A DNA stretch of 37,433 nucleotides from an uncultured Anaeromassilibacillus sp. (GTDB lineage Bacteria > Bacillota > Clostridia > Oscillospirales > Acutalibacteraceae): the NCBI GenBank assembly GCA_930987725.1, contig CAKNKY010000021.1:1-37433 (forward strand), in the 5' to 3' direction. The position numbers and the translations under genes were made by a program. The notes beneath the pieces were generated by a model, which was not told the DNA's origin, made no database searches, and saw nothing but the letters and a program-made list of their open reading frames with translations. Every line of letters starts with the position of its first letter. The stretch's first letter is position 1. Below are positions 7,065-15,302 of the stretch, one piece after another.

Positions 7065-7842
7065 TGTATTCCCCCTGAAACCCTGTTTCACAGGCTGTGA
7101 GCCCTTTGTAAAACACGCGCCGGAGCACAAGCCCCTGGGGCGGCGCGGTAGGCCCGGCCTGGGTGCGGTCGCGGGCCTCCAGAATCCGCGGCAGGTCCTC
7201 CGGGTTCAGCCTGCCCTGCGCCGCCTGAAGCTGTGTGCCCACAAGGATGCGCACCATGTTGTAAAGGAAGCCGTCGGCGGCAACGGTGTAGATCACGCTG
7301 TCGCCCTCGCGCCGCCACTCGGAGCGCGAGACGGTGCGCGTCAAATCGCCCTTGACACGCGCGTCGGCCGAACAGAACGAGGTGAAATCGTGCGCGCCCA
7401 GGAAGCAGGAAGCCGCCCGGTTGAGGAGTTCAAGGTCGAGCGCATAATAGTAGTGAAGCACGCGGTCCCGCAAAAAGGGGTTGCGCGCGCGGGCGTTCCA
7501 GATGCGGTATTCATATTCCTTGCCCAGGCAGGAATAGCGCGCGTGGAACGAGAGCGGCGCCTCGCGCACATCCAGCACGGCCACGCTCTCGGGCAGGAAA
7601 TGGTTGAGCGCGGCCTGCAGCCGCCCGCAGGGGATGGGGTGCTCCGTCTTCATGCTCACGCAGAAGGCGGCTGCGTGCACGCCGGAGTCGGTGCGGCTGC
7701 AGCCCTTGCAGTCGGGCCGCTCGCCCAGCACGCGCGCGACGGCGTCCTGAAACACCTGCTGCACGGTGACGGCGTTGTGCTGCACCTGCCACCCGTGGAA
7801 GCAGGCGCCGTCATAGGCGAGTGTGAGCATCAGGTTCCGCAT
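7057..7842 (-). CDS. truA: tRNA pseudouridine(38-40) synthase TruA
   Basis: The 261-residue enzyme isomerises uridine to pseudouridine at positions 38-40 in the anticodon arm of many tRNAs. The N-terminal AYDG-x2-FHGWQ and the catalytic motif CSRTDSGVHA, whose Asp is the nucleophile, are both present. So are the second-domain motifs ARYSCLGKEYEYRIWN, GAHDFTSFC and the C-terminal FLYNMVRILVGT. Length matches the family (about 245-270). The ATG at 7842 follows AAAGGAG at 6 bases; a longer frame to 7938 lacks conservation. It follows ecfT at a distance of 143 bases, an arrangement common in Firmicutes, and overlaps the DUF5711 gene by 8 bases. Confidence 0.95.
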   Translation of the reverse strand: MRNLMLTLAYDGACFHGWQVQHNAVTVQQVFQDAVARVLGERPDCKGCSRTDSGVHAAAFCVSMKTEHPIPCGRLQAALNHFLPESVAVLDVREAPLSFHARYSCLGKEYEYRIWNARARNPFLRDRVLHYYYALDLELLNRAASCFLGAHDFTSFCSADARVKGDLTRTVSRSEWRREGDSVIYTVAADGFLYNMVRILVGTQLQAAQGRLNPEDLPRILEARDRTQAGPTAPPQGLVLRRVFYKGLTACETGFQGEYNE

Positions 7843-7985
7843 GGGCACTCCTTTCCCTTCGGCCGTTTCCCGAAGACGCCGCCTGCCGGCACTGCCCCCG
7901 GTTACCAGTATATCCGAAGACGGGTGGAAATTCATCAAGAAAATAAGAAGAATTTATAAAGAAACTCGTGCGGCAGCCGCCCTGC
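7843..7985 (-). promoter_or_regulatory. ecfT-truA gap with possible truA promoter
   Basis: On the minus strand a TATACT box at 7907-7912 lies about 65 bases before truA. The best upstream TTGATG is 20 bases away, longer than ideal, so promoter activity is uncertain. A weak hairpin GCGG/CCGC (7970-7980) followed by TTTCTTT after ecfT may give partial termination. Nothing else is seen in this gap. Confidence 0.35.
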
Positions 7986-8801
7986 TTACGTGAGCGAGCC
8001 CGGCAGCAGGATGTTGCACACAATCACAGCTGCGCACAGCAGGCAGGAGACAGCGCAGGCCGCGGCATCCCCCTTGCCGGCGTGCAGCACCTTCATCTTC
8101 GTGCGGCCCTCGCCGCCGTGGTAACAGCGGCATTCCATGGCCATGGCGAGGTCGTAGGCACGGCGGAAGGAGGAGACGAAGAGCGGGATGAGGATGGGCA
8201 GCAGCGCCTTGGCCCGCTGCACAAGGCCGCCGCTCTCCAGATCCGCGCCGCGCGCCTTCTGCGCGCTCATGATCTTGTCTGTCTCCTCGAGCAGCGTCGG
8301 CACGAAACGCAGCGCGATCGTCATGATCATCGCGATCTCGTGCACCTTCACGTGAAAGACCTTGAGCGGTTTCATGAGCCGCTCGATGGCGTCCGTGAGC
8401 GAGTTCGGCGAGGTGGTGAAGGTGAGCACGGCACTGAGCAGAATCAATGTGAGGATGCGCACGGCGATGAAGATCGCGTTGCTCACGCCGCCGGACTTGA
8501 TCTCCATGAAGCCCAGCTTCAGCAGCGTCTGGCCGCCGCCGTAAAAGAGGTTGAGCACCGAGGTGAAGAGCACGATGAAGATCACGGCCTTCACGCTCTT
8601 GAGATACTGGCGCAGCGGCACGCCGGAGAGGAAAATGGCCGCGAGCGCAGCCAGCACCGGCAAAGCGAGCGCCACAAAATTCTGCGCCACAAACAGGAAC
8701 ACGATAAACAGGAAAATGAGGACGATCTTCACGCGCGGGTCCATGCGGTGCAGCGGGGATTTTCCGGGGATAAACTGGCCGAATGCGATATCGCCGATCA
8801 T
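7986..8801 (-). CDS. ecfT: ECF transporter transmembrane subunit EcfT
   Basis: The 271-residue membrane subunit couples the two ATPases to a substrate-binding S component in group II energy-coupling factor transporters for vitamins and trace metals. Hydrophobic segments lie at about 26-46, 48-62, 70-90 and 115-135, with a last one near the C-terminus (about 250-266). The cytoplasmic coupling helices carry the two Arg motifs expected for EcfT: AQKARGADLE (about 180-190) and MECRCYHGGEGRTKM (about 220-235). Its ATG overlaps the ecfA2 stop by 4 bases. No S component is in the window, as usual for the shared group II module, so the substrate cannot be predicted. Confidence 0.93.
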   Translation of the reverse strand: MIGDIAFGQFIPGKSPLHRMDPRVKIVLIFLFIVFLFVAQNFVALALPVLAALAAIFLSGVPLRQYLKSVKAVIFIVLFTSVLNLFYGGGQTLLKLGFMEIKSGGVSNAIFIAVRILTLILLSAVLTFTTSPNSLTDAIERLMKPLKVFHVKVHEIAMIMTIALRFVPTLLEETDKIMSAQKARGADLESGGLVQRAKALLPILIPLFVSSFRRAYDLAMAMECRCYHGGEGRTKMKVLHAGKGDAAACAVSCLLCAAVIVCNILLPGSLT

Positions 8802-9661
8802 GCGCGCACACCCCCTTTCTCGAGCAGCGGGAGCAGCTCCCGCACGGCTTCCTCCATCGTCAGGGCCGTGCCAACCGGCCAGCCCCGCTCGCGCAGCATG
8901 GAGAGGATCTTCGTGATCTGCGGCACGCGCAGTCCCATGCGCTCAAGCTCCGCACCGCGGGCGAACACCTCGCGCGTGGGCGCGAACATGGCGGCGTGGG
9001 AATCGTTCATCACCAGAATCCGGTCCGCCGTGCGGGCAATGTCCTCCATGCTGTGCGAAACGAGCAGCACGGTGTTTCCCCTCGTCTTGTGGTAGCTCGT
9101 GATCTGCGTGAGCAGCACGTCGCGGCCGCGCGGGTCAAGGCCGGCCGTCGGCTCGTCGAGCACGAGGACGTCCGGGTCCATGGCGATGACGCCGGCGATC
9201 GCCACACGCCGCTTCTCGCCGCCGGAAAGCTCAAAGGGGCTCTTCGTGAGGAAATCCTCCGAAAGGCCCACGAAAGCGGCGGCCCGCCTGGCGCGGTCTT
9301 CCACTTCCTGCGGGGAAAGGCCCATGTTGGAGGGGCCGAAGGAGATGTCCTTGAGCACCGTCTCCTCGAAGAGCTGGTGTTCCGGGTACTGGAACACCAT
9401 GCCCACGCGGAAGCGCACCTGCCGGATCTTTTTCGGCTCGGCCCAGATGTCCTTCCCGTCGAGCAGCACCTGCCCGGAGGTGGGCCGCAGCAGGCCGTTG
9501 AGCGTCTGGATCAGCGTGCTCTTGCCGGAGCCGGTGTGGCCGATGACGCCGATGAATTCGCCCTTCTCGATGGAAAGGTTCACGTTGTCCACGGCTTTTC
9601 TGCAGAAGGGGGTTCCCTCGCCGTATACGTAGGTCAGGTTCTTACATTCGATCACTGCCAT
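8798..9661 (-). CDS. ecfA2: ECF transporter ATPase EcfA2
   Basis: The 287-residue ABC ATPase is one half of the EcfA1-EcfA2 pair. It has Walker A GHTGSGKST (41-49), the Q-loop in VFQYPEHQLFEETV (89-102, the long form typical of EcfA2), signature LSGGE (145-149), Walker B VLVLDEP (165-171) and a switch His in LLVSHSMEDIA. The C-terminal extension ends within the ecfT start region, with a 4-bp overlap. The ATG at 9661 is preceded only by a weak AAGGG site. It follows ecfA1 by 105 bases, the usual A1-A2-T order. Confidence 0.95.
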   Translation of the reverse strand: MAVIECKNLTYVYGEGTPFCRKAVDNVNLSIEKGEFIGVIGHTGSGKSTLIQTLNGLLRPTSGQVLLDGKDIWAEPKKIRQVRFRVGMVFQYPEHQLFEETVLKDISFGPSNMGLSPQEVEDRARRAAAFVGLSEDFLTKSPFELSGGEKRRVAIAGVIAMDPDVLVLDEPTAGLDPRGRDVLLTQITSYHKTRGNTVLLVSHSMEDIARTADRILVMNDSHAAMFAPTREVFARGAELERMGLRVPQITKILSMLRERGWPVGTALTMEEAVRELLPLLEKGGVRA

Positions 9662-9766
9662 AGCTTTTTTCTGCCCTTTCTGAACGCCCCGCCGCCGGGG
9701 GCGGTTCGCGCATATTTCCCGGGGCGCGATACCGGCGTTCCCGCGTCCGGTTCCGCCCCGCCTCCG

Positions 9767-10624
9767 TCAGCCTGCCTGCACGGGCGGCAGGTAGGCCGCC
9801 AGCGCTTCCACGCACTCCTCCTCGTTGAGCGTGCAGGGCATCGGGAAGCCCATGCCGCGCAGCCGGTAAGTGAGCTCGGTGGCCTGCGGCACGTCGAGCT
9901 GGTGCTTCTTGAGCAGCTCCACCTGCGAAAACACCTCGCGCGGCGTGCCCTCGGTGAGCACATTGCCGTCGTCCATCACAATCACGCGGTCCGCCTGCAC
10001 GGCCTCGTCCATGTAGTGCGTGATGAGCACGATGGTGATGCCCTGCTCCCGGTTGAGGCGGTGGATGGTGCGCAGCACCTCGCTGCGGCCGCGCGGGTCG
10101 AGCATGGCCGTCGGCTCGTCGAGCACGATGCAGTCCGGCTGCATGGCGATGATGCCGGCGATCGCCACGCGCTGCTTCTGGCCGCCGGAAAGCTTGTACG
10201 GCGCGTTGAGCCGGAAGTCATACATCTCCACGGCCTTGAGCGCCTCGTCGACGCGGCGGCGGATCTCCTCCGGCGGCACGCCCAGGTTTTCCGGGCCGAA
10301 GGCCACGTCCTCCTCCACCACGCTCGCCACGAGCTGGTTGTCCGGGTTCTGGAGCACGAGGCCCACGCGGCGGCGGATCTCATAGAGCACCGCTTCGTCC
10401 ACGGTGTCCATGCCGTCCACGAACACCTTGCCGCCCGTGGGCAGCAGCATGGCGTTGAAAAGCTTCGCCATCGTGGACTTGCCGCAGCCGTTGTGGCCCA
10501 GCAGCGCCACAAACTCGCCGCGGCGGATCCGCATGGAAACACCCTCGAGCACGTTGCGCGGCGCCTGGCCTTCCTCCGGATCATAGGCGAAAGAGACGTC
10601 CTGCGCGCTGATAAACTCACTCAT
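9767..10624 (-). CDS. ecfA1: ECF transporter ATPase EcfA1
   Basis: The 285-residue ABC ATPase has Walker [10 protein letters not shown] (43-51), Q-loop [21 protein letters not shown], signature LSGGQ (145-149), Walker B CIVLDEP and switch His in [10 protein letters not shown]. The NPDNQ and [11 protein letters not shown] motifs are typical of EcfA1. The ATG follows GGAGG at 7 bases. It lies 24 bases after the methyltransferase gene, so it is likely the start of the transporter part of a longer leftward unit from the ruvC promoter. In many Firmicutes this module follows rpoA-rplQ; here it follows ruvCAB and a methyltransferase. Confidence 0.95.
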   Translation of the reverse strand: MSEFISAQDVSFAYDPEEGQAPRNVLEGVSMRIRRGEFVALLGHNGCGKSTMAKLFNAMLLPTGGKVFVDGMDTVDEAVLYEIRRRVGLVLQNPDNQLVASVVEEDVAFGPENLGVPPEEIRRRVDEALKAVEMYDFRLNAPYKLSGGQKQRVAIAGIIAMQPDCIVLDEPTAMLDPRGRSEVLRTIHRLNREQGITIVLITHYMDEAVQADRVIVMDDGNVLTEGTPREVFSQVELLKKHQLDVPQATELTYRLRGMGFPMPCTLNEEECVEALAAYLPPVQAG

Positions 10625-10648
10625 GTTTTTTCCTCCCTCTCCCTTTGG

Positions 10649-11509
10649 TCAAGCCTGCCACACGGCAGTGCTGCCGCAGGGGAGCACAAGTCCCGTATCG
10701 GTCACGGGCAGGCCGATCTCATCCGAGGAGACCCTGCCGCCGAACCGTTTTTGAATCAAAACGCCGAGCAGATATTCCATCACGGCGGCGGAAAGGCCTG
10801 TGGTGTAGGAATTCAGCAGGAAGAACAGCGGCTTCTCCGAGAGGATCGGCACGCATTGCTCCACCAGGGAATAGATCTGCTCCTCGAGCTTCCACACCTC
10901 GCCGCCCGGGCCGCGCCCGTAGGAGGGCGGGTCCATGATAATGCCGTCGTACCGGTGGCCGCGCCGCTGCTCGCGCTGCACAAACTTCATGCAGTCGTCC
11001 ACGAGCCAGCGGATCGGCCGGTCCTCCAGGCCGGAGGCCTGCGCGTTCTCCCTGGCCCAGCTCACCATACCGCGGCTCGCGTCCACGTGGCACACGCTCG
11101 CCCCGGCGGCGGCGCAGGCCAGCGTGGCCGCGCCTGTGTAGCCGAAAAGGTTCAGCACGCGCACCGGCCGCCCCGCTCCGCGGATCAGCTCCCCGGCCAG
11201 CTCCCAGTTCACAGCCTGCTCCGGGAACACGCCGGTGTGCTTGAAACCCATCGGCTTCACGCGGAAGGTCAGCTCCCCGTAGCGGATGCTCCACACGGGC
11301 GGCGTCTTCCGGCGCACCTGCCAGGCGCCGCCGCCGCTCTGTGAGCGCTGGTAGCGCGCGTGCGCCTCGCGCCAGCGCGGGTCCTTCCGCTCCGTGTGCC
11401 ACAAAATCTGCGGGTCCGGGCGGATGAGAAGGATGTCCCCCCAGCGCTCCAGCCGCTCCCCGGAGGAGGTGTCGATCAGTTCATACTCGTGCCAATGGGC
11501 CGTTCTCAC
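10649..11509 (-). CDS. Class I SAM-dependent methyltransferase, COG1092 (RlmI-like)
   Basis: The 286-residue protein has an N-terminal beta-rich region (about 1-95) and a Rossmann methyltransferase core. SAM motif I is LNLFGYTGAATLA (about 119-131), the acidic residue of motif II is in HVDASRGMV, and the catalytic-type motif is DPPSYGRG (about 188-195). This pattern fits the COG1092 group that includes the 23S rRNA cytosine methyltransferase RlmI, but the N-terminal PUA domain of true RlmI is absent, so the exact substrate is unknown. It starts with GTG after a weak GGCGGA site. It lies 37 bases after ruvB and 24 before ecfA1. Confidence 0.8.
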   Translation of the reverse strand: MRTAHWHEYELIDTSSGERLERWGDILLIRPDPQILWHTERKDPRWREAHARYQRSQSGGGAWQVRRKTPPVWSIRYGELTFRVKPMGFKHTGVFPEQAVNWELAGELIRGAGRPVRVLNLFGYTGAATLACAAAGASVCHVDASRGMVSWARENAQASGLEDRPIRWLVDDCMKFVQREQRRGHRYDGIIMDPPSYGRGPGGEVWKLEEQIYSLVEQCVPILSEKPLFFLLNSYTTGLSAAVMEYLLGVLIQKRFGGRVSSDEIGLPVTDTGLVLPCGSTAVWQA

Positions 11510-11546
11510 AGGTTCGTTCCGCCTTTCCTCAAAATCGCCCGCCCGC

Positions 11547-12650
11547 TCAGGAGCGGAACAGGCTCTGCTGCGCCGCGTCGCCGTCGCCCGGCGCCTGCAG
11601 CCCCAGGTGCTCGTAAGCAGCCTTCGTCACGCAGCGGCCGCGCGGCGTGCGGCTCAAAAAGCCGATCTGCATGAGATACGGCTCATACACGTCCTCCAGC
11701 GTCACGGCCTCCTCGCCGATGGCCGCCGCCAGCGTCTCCAGGCCCACCGGCCCGCCGTTGTAAAAGCGGATCATCGCCGTGAGCATGCGGCGGTCGTTCG
11801 CGTCCAGGCCGAGCTCGTCGATCTCCAACCGGTCGAGGCCGAGCTTCGCGCTCTCATACGTGATGACGCCGCCCGTCATGAGCTGGGCGAAGTCGCGCAC
11901 GCGCTTGAGCATGCGGTTCGCGATGCGCGGCGTGCCGCGCGAGCGGGAAGCGATCTCGAGCGCGCCGTCCTGCTCGATCGCGATGCCCAGAATCTTCGCG
12001 CTGCGCGTCACGATGCGGGCCAGCTCCTCCGGCGTATAGAGCTCCAGCCGGAGCACCACGCCGAAGCGGTCGCGCAGCGGGGCGGAGATCTGCCCGGCGC
12101 GCGTTGTGGCGCCCACGAGCGTGAAGTGCGGCAGCGGCAGGTGGTAGGAGGCCGCCATCTGCCCCTTGCCGGTGATGATGTCGATCGCGTAGTCCTCCAT
12201 GGCAGGGTAGAGGATCTCCTCCACGCTGCGCGAGAGGCGGTGGATCTCGTCGATGAAGAGCACGTCCCCCGGGCCGAGGTTCGTGAGCAGCGCCGCCAGG
12301 TCGCCCGGCTTCTCGATCGCCGGGCCGGAGGTGACGCGCAGGTTCACGCCCAGCTCGTTGGCGATGACGCCGGCCAGCGTCGTCTTCCCGAGGCCGGGCG
12401 GGCCGTAGAGCAGCACATGGTCCAGGCTTTCCTTGCGCTGGCGCGCCGCCTCGATGAACACGGCCAGGTTTTCCTTGGCCTTTTCCTGGCCGATGTATTC
12501 GGAAAGCGTTTTCGGGCGCAGGGGGTTCTCCACCTCCCCGTCCTCCGGCACATAGTCCGGCGCCACGAGCCGGTTTTCCAGATCAAATTCGCTTCCCTCT
12601 CCGGCGCCGCCGAACTGGCCCGCCTCGCCGGACTCATACGGTTCGTTCAC
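11547..12650 (-). CDS. ruvB: Holliday junction branch migration helicase RuvB
   Basis: The 367-residue AAA+ motor drives branch migration of Holliday junctions with RuvA. It has the family core [11 protein letters not shown] (about 45-55), Walker A GPPGLGKT (83-90), Walker [10 protein letters not shown] (131-139), sensor 1 GATTRAG and arginine finger region RDRFG. A C-terminal winged helix ends in [10 protein letters not shown]. The N-terminus carries about 30 residues more than most RuvB proteins. The GTG start follows AAGGAGG at 8 bases. It lies 35 bases after ruvA in the standard ruvC-ruvA-ruvB order. Confidence 0.97.
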   Translation of the reverse strand: MNEPYESGEAGQFGGAGEGSEFDLENRLVAPDYVPEDGEVENPLRPKTLSEYIGQEKAKENLAVFIEAARQRKESLDHVLLYGPPGLGKTTLAGVIANELGVNLRVTSGPAIEKPGDLAALLTNLGPGDVLFIDEIHRLSRSVEEILYPAMEDYAIDIITGKGQMAASYHLPLPHFTLVGATTRAGQISAPLRDRFGVVLRLELYTPEELARIVTRSAKILGIAIEQDGALEIASRSRGTPRIANRMLKRVRDFAQLMTGGVITYESAKLGLDRLEIDELGLDANDRRMLTAMIRFYNGGPVGLETLAAAIGEEAVTLEDVYEPYLMQIGFLSRTPRGRCVTKAAYEHLGLQAPGDGDAAQQSLFRS

Positions 12651-12685
12651 GCTTCACGCCTCCTTCCCGCACACACAATGCGCCC

Positions 12686-13297
12686 TCACAGCCGGGACCC
12701 CATTTCCCGCAGCGAAAGGCGGATGAGCTCCTCCGTGGGCAGGGCGCTGTCGAACTTCGCCACCACGGAAGCGGCCTCCGAGGGCGTGTAGCCCAACACG
12801 GCCAGCGCCGCCACGGCGTTCGCCGCGTTCCCGGCCGCGCTCACCGGGCCGCTCTCGCCCGCCGGGCCGGCCGGAGCCGCCCCCGGCGCGCCGAGCTGCT
12901 TCACCTTGTCCTTCAGCTCGAGCGCGATGCGCTGTGCCAGCTTGGCGCCCACGCCGTTCGCCCGCGTCAGGGCTTTGCTGTCCCCCGCCGCCACGGCCAG
13001 CGCCAGCTTTTCCGGCGAAAGCTCGCTCAGGATGGAGAGCGCCACGCGCGGCCCCACGCCGGAGACGCTCGTGAGCAGCTGGAAGCAGTTTAGCTCCGCC
13101 AGCGTGGCGAAGCCGAAGAGATCCATCGCGTCCTCGCGCACGTTCAGCTTTGTATAGAGCTTCACCTGCGCCCCGGGGGCGGGCAGCGTGCGCAGCGTGC
13201 CCATGGACGTGAGGCACTTGAAGCCCACGCCGCCGCATTCCACCACCGCCGCGCCCGGTTCCGTGTGGATGAGCGTGCCGTTTACACTGTATATCAC
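12686..13297 (-). CDS. ruvA: Holliday junction-binding protein RuvA
   Basis: The 203-residue protein binds four-way junctions as a tetramer and loads RuvB. An N-terminal OB fold (about 1-62, MIYSVNGTL, FKCLTS, YTKLNVREDAMDLFGF) is followed by two helix-hairpin-helix motifs (SVSGVGPRVALSIL and NGVGAKLAQRIALEL). An Ala/Gly/Pro-rich linker (about 135-160) precedes the C-terminal domain III that contacts RuvB (ALAVLGYTPSEA). The GTG start overlaps the ruvC stop by 4 bases and has an AGGAGG site 8 bases upstream. Confidence 0.97.
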   Translation of the reverse strand: MIYSVNGTLIHTEPGAAVVECGGVGFKCLTSMGTLRTLPAPGAQVKLYTKLNVREDAMDLFGFATLAELNCFQLLTSVSGVGPRVALSILSELSPEKLALAVAAGDSKALTRANGVGAKLAQRIALELKDKVKQLGAPGAAPAGPAGESGPVSAAGNAANAVAALAVLGYTPSEAASVVAKFDSALPTEELIRLSLREMGSRL

Positions 13298-13815
13298 CGC
13301 GTGTCCCTCCTGTTCTGCGCTGCCAGAAGCCGCTGCCGGAGCGTGCTGCCCGCCGCCTGCCCGTGGCAGATCGCCATGGCCAGCGCGTCGGCCGTGTCGT
13401 CCGGGCGGGGCGTCTCGCGCAGGCAGAGCAGGCGGCGCGTGGCCTCCATCACCTGCGGCTTGAGCGCCTGGCCGTATCCCGTGACAGCCTGCTTGATCTG
13501 CAGGGGCGTGTATTCATACACCGGCACCCCCGCCTTCTGCGCCGCCAGCAGAATCACGCCCCTGGCCTGCGCCACGCCGATGGCCGTCGTCTTGTTCGAA
13601 TAAAAATAGAGCCGCTCCAGGCTCATGGCCTGCGGCTTGCAGCGCGCGAGCAGCAGGCGCATCTCCTCATAGATGCGTTCGAGGCGTGCGCCGAACGCCA
13701 TCCCCGCCGGGGTGGTGATGGCCCCGTACTCCACGGGCCGGAAACGCCCGCCCTGCGCGCTGATGGCCCCGTAGCCCACAATCGCGTATCCGGGGTCAAC
13801 ACCGAGTATAATCAT
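13294..13815 (-). CDS. ruvC: Crossover junction endodeoxyribonuclease RuvC
   Basis: The 173-residue nuclease resolves Holliday junctions by paired nicks. The four acidic residues of the RNase H-like active site are in place: D7 (GVDPG), E67 (SLERLYF), D140 and D143 (RPDDTADALA). Length and motifs match E. coli RuvC. The ATG at 13815 was chosen because GVDPG must start near residue 5; AAGGA lies about 10 bases upstream. It is the first gene after a clear promoter at 13913-13941, and the ruvA start overlaps its stop. Confidence 0.97.
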   Translation of the reverse strand: MIILGVDPGYAIVGYGAISAQGGRFRPVEYGAITTPAGMAFGARLERIYEEMRLLLARCKPQAMSLERLYFYSNKTTAIGVAQARGVILLAAQKAGVPVYEYTPLQIKQAVTGYGQALKPQVMEATRRLLCLRETPRPDDTADALAMAICHGQAAGSTLRQRLLAAQNRRDTR

Positions 13816-13912
13816 CGCACAATGTTCCTTTTTGTAAAGTTCAGTCCGATCCCGGCGGGCTGCGGCAAGCCGCCGCGCGGGGCCTGCCCGGCCGGGAAAC
13901 TGCATCCCTTAT

Positions 13913-13941
13913 AGTATACCAAATTTACGCGAGCGGGGCAA
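13913..13941 (-). promoter_or_regulatory. Sigma-A promoter of ruvCAB and downstream genes
   Basis: On the minus strand TTGCCC (13936-13941) and TATACT (13913-13918) are 17 bases apart, and TG stands one base before the -10 box, giving an extended -10. The -35 box lies within the last codons of the HAD gene. It is about 98 bases before ruvC. Confidence 0.75.
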
Positions 13942-14575
13942 GCAGCGCGGGCAGATCCTGCGGCGCATCGATCGAAGCGTCCCACGAGCCGGGGGCGCCG
14001 AAGCCGTAGGCTGCGCGGATGAACGGCACGCCCGCCTTGCGCGCTCCCGCCTCGTCCACGGCGGCGTCCCCCACATAGACGGGGGCGCGCAGGCCGTACG
14101 TCCGCACGACAAGGGCGATGTTCCCGCCCTTGTCCAGCCCGGTGCGGCCCGGGTGCTCGAAGCCCTCAATGAGCGACGCGAGGCCGTACGCTTCGAGGAA
14201 GGCTTCGATGTAGCCGGCCTGGCAGTTGCTCACGATGAACAGCCGCAGGCCGCGGCCGCGCAGCGTCTCCAGCAGGCCGCGCACGCCAGGGAACAGCGTG
14301 CTGCCGCGCCCCGTGCGCAGGATCTCACACTCCGCCGCCGACACGGCTTGGGAAAACCGCTTCTGCGCCTGCCGGTCAAGCTGCGGCACGAAGCGGTCGA
14401 GGATCTCCTGCGCCTGCAGCCCCATCACGCCGTGCAGATCCTCGGCCGTAAAGCGGCGCGAAAGTCCCATGGAGGCAGCCGTCTCGTTGTAAGCCTCGGC
14501 CGTGCCCTCGCCCGCGTCCCACAGCGTGCCGTCGAGGTCAAAGAGCACACTGTCGGCGGAAAAGCGCGGCGTCAC
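13925..14575 (-). CDS. HAD-superfamily phosphatase, phosphoglycolate phosphatase-like
   Basis: The 216-residue protein has the HAD motifs in order: nucleophile motif DLDGTLWD (13-20, D13 and D15), a helical cap (about 22-85), motif II Ser in FIVSNCQ (about 113-119), a motif III Lys in GLDKGGN (about 148-154) and motif IV GDAAVDE. In motif IV Ala stands where GDTxxD proteins have Thr; the final Asp is kept. It likely hydrolyses a small phosphate ester, but the substrate cannot be read. It starts with GTG overlapping the YbaK stop by 4 bases, so the two are translationally coupled. Confidence 0.8.
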   Translation of the reverse strand: MTPRFSADSVLFDLDGTLWDAGEGTAEAYNETAASMGLSRRFTAEDLHGVMGLQAQEILDRFVPQLDRQAQKRFSQAVSAAECEILRTGRGSTLFPGVRGLLETLRGRGLRLFIVSNCQAGYIEAFLEAYGLASLIEGFEHPGRTGLDKGGNIALVVRTYGLRAPVYVGDAAVDEAGARKAGVPFIRAAYGFGAPGSWDASIDAPQDLPALLAPLA

Positions 14576-15069
14576 GCTTCGCCCCCGATCGCCACGGGCG
14601 CCGTGCTGCCGCCCACGAGGCGGAGCAGGTCGGCCGGGGCCACCTCGACCTGCGCGCCGATCCTGCCGCCGCTGAAAATGATCGTGTCAAAGGAAAGGCA
14701 GCTCTCGTCCACCACGGTGGGGAACTGTTTTTTCATCCCGATCGGCGAGCAGCCGCCGCGCACGTAGCCCGTCGTGGGCAGCAGCTCGTTCACGTGCAGC
14801 ATGGACACCGATTTCTCGCCCACGGCGCGCGCCGCAGCCTTCAAATCCAGCTCCTCCTGCACGGGGATCACGAACACGAAGAAGCCGCCGCCCGCACCGC
14901 GCGTGACGAGCGTCTTATAGACCTGCGCCGGGTTCCGGCCCAGCAGCCTTGCCACGGAGACGCCGTCCACCGCGCCCTCCTCATGCTCATAGCTGTAATG
15001 GCGGTAGGGGATTTTTGCGCGGTCCAGAATCCGCATCACGTTCGTTTTCGTTTCCTTTTCCTTTGCCAA
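14572..15069 (-). CDS. ybaK: YbaK/EbsC-type aminoacyl-tRNA deacylase
   Basis: The protein is about 165 residues and belongs to the YbaK/ProX editing family, whose YbaK branch hydrolyses Cys-tRNAPro made in error by prolyl-tRNA synthetase. Visible family features are the N-terminal RILDRAKIPYRHYSYEHEE, the VYKTLV segment with the conserved Lys, FVFVIPVQEELDLKAAARA and the Gly-rich TGYVRGGCSPIGMKKQFPT. The TTG start at 15069 is favoured because it follows AAGGAGG at 8 bases; the longer frame to 15129 would cover the -10 box. It is first in a two-gene unit with the HAD gene. Confidence 0.88.
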   Translation of the reverse strand: MAKEKETKTNVMRILDRAKIPYRHYSYEHEEGAVDGVSVARLLGRNPAQVYKTLVTRGAGGGFFVFVIPVQEELDLKAAARAVGEKSVSMLHVNELLPTTGYVRGGCSPIGMKKQFPTVVDESCLSFDTIIFSGGRIGAQVEVAPADLLRLVGGSTAPVAIGGEA

Positions 15070-15118
15070 GCAGCATTCCTCCTTCGGAAAACACAGGGTT
15101 TGCGCGGCCCTTCCCCTC

Positions 15119-15147
15119 ATTATAGCCAAGATTTCGCGATCTGTAAA
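15119..15147 (-). promoter_or_regulatory. Sigma-A promoter of ybaK-HAD
   Basis: Minus-strand TTTACA (15142-15147) and TATAAT (15119-15124) are 17 bases apart, about 50 bases before the proposed TTG start. It is divergent from the glpK promoter. Confidence 0.85.
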
Positions 15148-15237
15148 GGAAGGGGCGGCGCGCGCGGCGGAAAGGGCAAATCAACCATAAATCAGATGAA
15201 AGCATTTGAAAGATTGTGCGCTTTCTCCGCCTTTTTC

Positions 15238-15267
15238 TTGACGCGCCGCCCCGCCGCGTGATAAGAT
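15238..15267 (+). promoter_or_regulatory. Putative glpK promoter
   Basis: TTGACG (15238-15243) and TAAGAT (15262-15267) are 18 bases apart, about 36 bases before the glpK ATG. The -35 box is good and the -10 box moderate. No clear operator or cre site was recognised. Confidence 0.6.
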
Positions 15268-15302
15268 GGAGAAAAATTTTCAGGAAAAGAGGCACAACCG
15301 CC

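Noticed and set aside
8783..11344. 853-codon open frame on the plus strand across the ECF ATPases and methyltransferase
   Set aside because: It is antisense to three recognised genes, rich in His, Arg, Leu and Ala without any domain, and arises because GC-rich codon use removes stops from the opposite strand.
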